This document shows positions 61,670 to 64,000 of a DNA stretch of 64,000 bases, piece after piece. Location of the stretch: assembly GCA_020632795.1 (NCBI GenBank), contig JACKEV010000007.1, forward strand, positions 682,001 through 746,000. The letters run 5' to 3'. The translations under genes and the position numbers were made by a program. How positions within the stretch are numbered: position 1 is the stretch's first letter; each line of letters begins with the position of its first letter. The notes below the pieces were generated by a model. The model did no database searches, was not told the origin of the DNA, and saw only the letters and a program-made list of their open reading frames with translations. The stretch is from Alphaproteobacteria bacterium. GTDB taxonomy: Bacteria > Myxococcota_A > UBA796 > CAJQPC01.

Positions 61670-62643
61670 GTCAGCACCCCCAGGCGCTTGCGGTCTACCG
61701 GCGCGGCCCGCTCGACCTCGTCCAGCAGCACGTCCTCGAGCTGCTCCTTGGCCTGCTGCACGCTGAGCACGCTGCCCCCGGCCGCCCGGATGCGGTCCAG
61801 GGCGAGGTCGACCTGGTCGGGGGCGACGCGCTGGATGACCGCCTCGCCCTCCCGGCGCAGCGCCTCGCCGGGGAGATCGGCGGGGGGCTCCGTCGCCAGG
61901 CGGAAGGCGATGTCGACGTGGCGGACCCGATCGCCGACCAGCTCAGCCATCGTGCCGCAGCCCCGCAGCCGGCCGTTGACCAGGATGGCCACCCGGTCGC
62001 AGATCAGCTCGACGTCCGCCAGGATGTGGCTGGAGAAGAACACCGTGCGCCCGGCGTCCCGCTCCTCGAAGATGATGTCCCGGATGAGCATGCGCCCCAT
62101 CGGGTCCAGCCCGCTCATGGGCTCGTCCATCACGACCAGCTCGGGGTCGTTGATCAGGGCCTGGGCCACCCCGGCGCGCTGGAGCATGCCCTTGGAGTAG
62201 GAGCCCAGGGGCACGTCGGCGAAGCGATCGAGCTGCACCCGCTCCAGCAGGGCGCCGATGCGCTGCACGCGGACGGCCTTGGGGATGTCGAACAGGGCCC
62301 CGTAGAAGTGGAGGAACTCCCGGGCGGTGAGGTGCTGGTAGAAGTAGGGCCGCTCGGGCAGGAAGCCGACGCGCTCCTTGGAGCGGGGCTCCCGGTGGTC
62401 CACCCCCAGCAGCGAGGCGGTGCCGGAGGTCGCCGACTGGAGGCCCATCAGGATCTTGATGGTCGTGGTCTTGCCCGCCCCGTTGGGCCCGATGAAGCCG
62501 AACACCTCGCCCCGGTAGACGTCGAGGTCCAGGGACTCCAGGCCGGTGTAGGGGATCCTGAAGAAGCCGCTGCGGTAGACCTTGCCCAGGCCGCGGCAGC
62601 GGATGACGGGTGCGTCGGTCCTGTCCGTGCCCTCCTGGCTCAC
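61666..62643 (-). CDS. ABC transporter ATPase (GldA/NatA-like)
   Basis: The 325-residue ABC ATPase has Walker A GPNGAGKT (about 52-59), signature SYSKGMLQR, Walker B LVVMDEP, and the switch His in SSHIL. A C-terminal extension of about 90 residues follows, as in ABC-2 exporters. The GTG start overlaps the SPASM gene stop by four bases. It energises the ABC-2 permease encoded next. Confidence 0.9.
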   Translation of the reverse strand: MSQEGTDRTDAPVIRCRGLGKVYRSGFFRIPYTGLESLDLDVYRGEVFGFIGPNGAGKTTTIKILMGLQSATSGTASLLGVDHREPRSKERVGFLPERPYFYQHLTAREFLHFYGALFDIPKAVRVQRIGALLERVQLDRFADVPLGSYSKGMLQRAGVAQALINDPELVVMDEPMSGLDPMGRMLIRDIIFEERDAGRTVFFSSHILADVELICDRVAILVNGRLRGCGTMAELVGDRVRHVDIAFRLATEPPADLPGEALRREGEAVIQRVAPDQVDLALDRIRAAGGSVLSVQQAKEQLEDVLLDEVERAAPVDRKRLGVLT

Positions 62644-62972
62644 CGGCGGCGCCTCCTGCGCGCCCGCCAGCGCTCGATGAGCGCGTCATCCCCGACGCGC
62701 GCCAGCCAGGCCTCCACGGTCTCGTCCGGGGTCGCGCCCGCCGAGCGCCAGTTGCAGCGCGGGCAGAGGGGCCCCGAGTCCTCGAACCGCCCCTCGACGT
62801 GGGCGCGGCGCCAGGCGTTCATGATCTCGCCGTTCCACAGCTGCGCCAGCGGGGTCTCCCGCAGGTTCCCGATGCGGTTCTCCATGTGCTCGTCGAGGCA
62901 GCACGTCGTGACGCTGCCGTCGACGTGCACCATCGGCGTGCTCCACAAGCCGGCGCAGGGGGGGCGCTCCAT
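62640..62972 (-). CDS. Stand-alone SPASM-like domain protein
   Basis: The 110-residue protein begins MERPPCAGLW, followed by VHVDGSVTTCC and GNLRETPLAQLWNGE, then CPRCNW near residues 75-80. This is the C-terminal SPASM half of radical SAM enzymes, which binds Fe-S clusters, but no radical SAM CxxxCxxC core is present in it. The ATG has no strong ribosome site, and no frameshifted core is found upstream, where the protoglobin gene ends 59 bp away. Three Arg-rich residues close the protein. It may deliver iron-sulfur or bind a partner; its place in the ABC operon is firm. Confidence 0.7.
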   Translation of the reverse strand: MERPPCAGLWSTPMVHVDGSVTTCCLDEHMENRIGNLRETPLAQLWNGEIMNAWRRAHVEGRFEDSGPLCPRCNWRSAGATPDETVEAWLARVGDDALIERWRARRRRRR

Positions 62973-63031
62973 GCCCGACAGTATCGTCGCCGTGGCCACC
63001 GTGGGCAAGCCCGCCCCCGACCGCCGCGGCC

Positions 63032-63583
63032 CTACTTGCGCTTGCCGCCGGCCTTGATGATGTTCTCGATCAAGGCGCGCCGCATGCCGGTGAGCTTGGT
63101 GAGGCGCTCGATGCGCTCGTCGGCGTAGGCGAGGTTGATGACGATGAGGTCGAGGTCGAGGATCTTCACCAGGCTTCCGCACTTCGCGACGGCCTCGTCG
63201 CGGTCGGGGACCTCGGCCAGGATGGCCGCCTGCCCGTCGACCCGGATGAAGCTCATGACCCCCTCGACGAACTGGGGCGGGAGGCCGATGCGGACGTGGG
63301 CCTCGCCGATGCGGCGGCGGCGGTCGAAGTAGGACTCGCCGTAGTCGCCGGCGAACAGCTCGCTCATCCAGGCTCCGTGGGTCGCCTTGAGGGCGTCGAC
63401 GCGACCCTCGATGAACGAGGCGGTGTCGGGCTCCTTGCTGAGGGTCTCGTAGAAGCGGTCGGTGATGCCGGTCCCATGCTTCGCGAAAACCGGCCCCAGG
63501 GCACGGAGGTTGTCGACGTCGGCGTCGCCGAAGCCCAGGAAGGACTTCATCTGCTCAAAGACCTCAAAGGCGTCACTGCTCAT
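63032..63583 (-). CDS. Single-domain protoglobin (globin-sensor domain)
   Basis: The 183-residue protein fits the globin-coupled-sensor fold: an N-terminal Z-helix region, F-helix histidine H96 in IGEAHVRIGLPPQF, and a FVEGVMSFIRV helix. No transducer or cyclase domain follows, so it is a free protoglobin or sensor binding O2, NO or CO through heme. GGAG lies eight bases upstream of the ATG. Its leader contains a PerR/Fur-like box, and ferrochelatase, which makes heme, is encoded just upstream. Confidence 0.8.
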   Translation of the reverse strand: MSSDAFEVFEQMKSFLGFGDADVDNLRALGPVFAKHGTGITDRFYETLSKEPDTASFIEGRVDALKATHGAWMSELFAGDYGESYFDRRRRIGEAHVRIGLPPQFVEGVMSFIRVDGQAAILAEVPDRDEAVAKCGSLVKILDLDLIVINLAYADERIERLTKLTGMRRALIENIIKAGGKRK

Positions 63584-63665
63584 GAATGGGTCTCCCGTCG
63601 GGGCTCGCGTCCATCGCGAGGCTGCATCGCAAACCTACGACAAATCGACGCCCAAACCAATGAGG

Positions 63666-63680
63666 TTATAATTTTTATAA
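63666..63680. promoter_or_regulatory. PerR/Fur-family box between ferrochelatase and protoglobin
   Basis: On the minus strand, TTATAAAAATTATAA matches the 7-1-7 PerR consensus (TTATAATnATTATAA) at all but one position. It is an AT island in GC-rich DNA, four bases past the hemH stop and about 80 bp before the globin ATG. It could also contain a -10 element. Confidence 0.55.
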
Positions 63681-63684
63681 GACG

Positions 63685-64000
63685 TCAGGCCCCGATCGCG
63701 GCTCGGGCCATGTCTGCGACCCCTCGGGCCCAGTCCGGGCGGCTGTTGACGCAGGGGGCGAGCCGCAGCGCCTCCCCGCCTGCGGCCAGGAAGTCCGCGC
63801 GGGCTCGGTCGCCGATCTCCTCCAGGGTCTCCAGGCAGTCGGCGACGAAGGACGGGCAGAGCACCGCGAGGGTCTTCACGCCCTGCTCGGCCAGCGCGGG
63901 GATGAGCGCGTCGGTGAACGGCTGGATCCAGGGGGTCCGCCCCAGCCGGGACTGGAAGCCCACCGACCAGCGCTCGGGGGGCAGCGCCAGGCGCTCGGCC
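63685..64000 (-). CDS. hemH: Ferrochelatase, C-terminal part (5' end outside window)
   Basis: About 105 residues are visible, starting within RWSVGFQSRLGRTPWIQP and continuing through CPSFVADCLETLEEI, which are signature blocks of the class I ferrochelatase C terminus (iron insertion into protoporphyrin IX). The final residues are poorly conserved. It lies directly before a PerR/Fur-like box and the protoglobin gene, so heme synthesis and heme-sensor expression may be linked. Confidence 0.9.
   Translation of the reverse strand, partial: AERLALPPERWSVGFQSRLGRTPWIQPFTDALIPALAEQGVKTLAVLCPSFVADCLETLEEIGDRARADFLAAGGEALRLAPCVNSRPDWARGVADMARAAIGA

Overview
The window is a very GC-rich (about 70% by eye), gene-dense bacterial chromosome segment. 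It looks like an uncultured member of the Myxococcota or a close relative. Pointers are the many short-lipobox lipoproteins, Asp/Thr/Gly-rich linkers after the lipidated Cys, a DUF2330 protein with a MYXO-CTERM-like tail, an AgmX/PglI-type protein, a DUF4423 regulator, an eCIS-type DUF4157 protein and frequent sigma-54 promoters. No rRNA, tRNA, CRISPR array, IS element or phage gene was seen. Taxonomy is inference only.

Layout, left to right. 0-4 kb: a 1200-residue DUF4157 (eCIS-core) protein with a partial membrane protein behind it. 4-11 kb: an MFS transporter, a secreted cyclase-fold protein, an AgmX-like protein and a large Asp-box/hydrolase-like lipoprotein. 10.9-12.9 kb: a two-gene ABC-ATPase plus TOPRIM-like module resembling defence or repair pairs. 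12.9-16.4 kb: sulfide:quinone oxidoreductase with a DUF1641 protein, divergent from a FisR-like sulfane-sulfur sensor; a sigma-54 promoter and two palindromic enhancer sites lie between them. 16.5-20.7 kb: DUF2330, a DUF4423 regulator, a lipoprotein and a zinc-ribbon protein. 20.7-21.4 kb: a long non-coding stretch with a sigma-54 promoter and strong hairpins.

21.4-31.0 kb holds two convergent, translationally coupled operons that may form one biosynthetic locus. Rightward: an S51/GATase-like protein, two esterase-fold hydrolases and two ATP-grasp ligases. Leftward: aminotransferase, LuxE-like, LuxC-like and an M19 dipeptidase. The gene logic suggests activation, reduction and transamination of an acyl group plus peptide or amide bond formation; the product is unknown.

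31-40.6 kb is mostly housekeeping: kelch lipoprotein, Mpl, a DUF2064/GT2 pair, DsbD, Hsp33, a DUF3556-like membrane protein and Uma2. 41-47.6 kb: a secreted caspase-fold protein lacking both catalytic residues, a Ca-binding-type lipoprotein, a penicillin-acylase-family Ntn hydrolase and a YbgC-type thioesterase.

47.5-48.1 kb holds the most striking feature: a tandem duplication in which each copy carries a leftward sigma-54 promoter, a palindrome exactly 77 bp upstream, and a predicted RNA of about 120 nt with conserved hairpins, compensatory base changes and a pseudoknot geometry. I read it as a pair of sigma-54-dependent small RNAs.

48-64 kb: PbpC, a fused two-domain 2-oxoacid dehydrogenase E1, a GGCT-like protein, Uma2, a sigma-54-driven operon of two YVTN-propeller lipoproteins and an outer-membrane barrel, a TDH-like zinc dehydrogenase, an operon of stand-alone SPASM protein, ABC exporter and prepilin peptidase, a single-domain protoglobin, and the 3' end of ferrochelatase with a PerR/Fur-like box between the last two.
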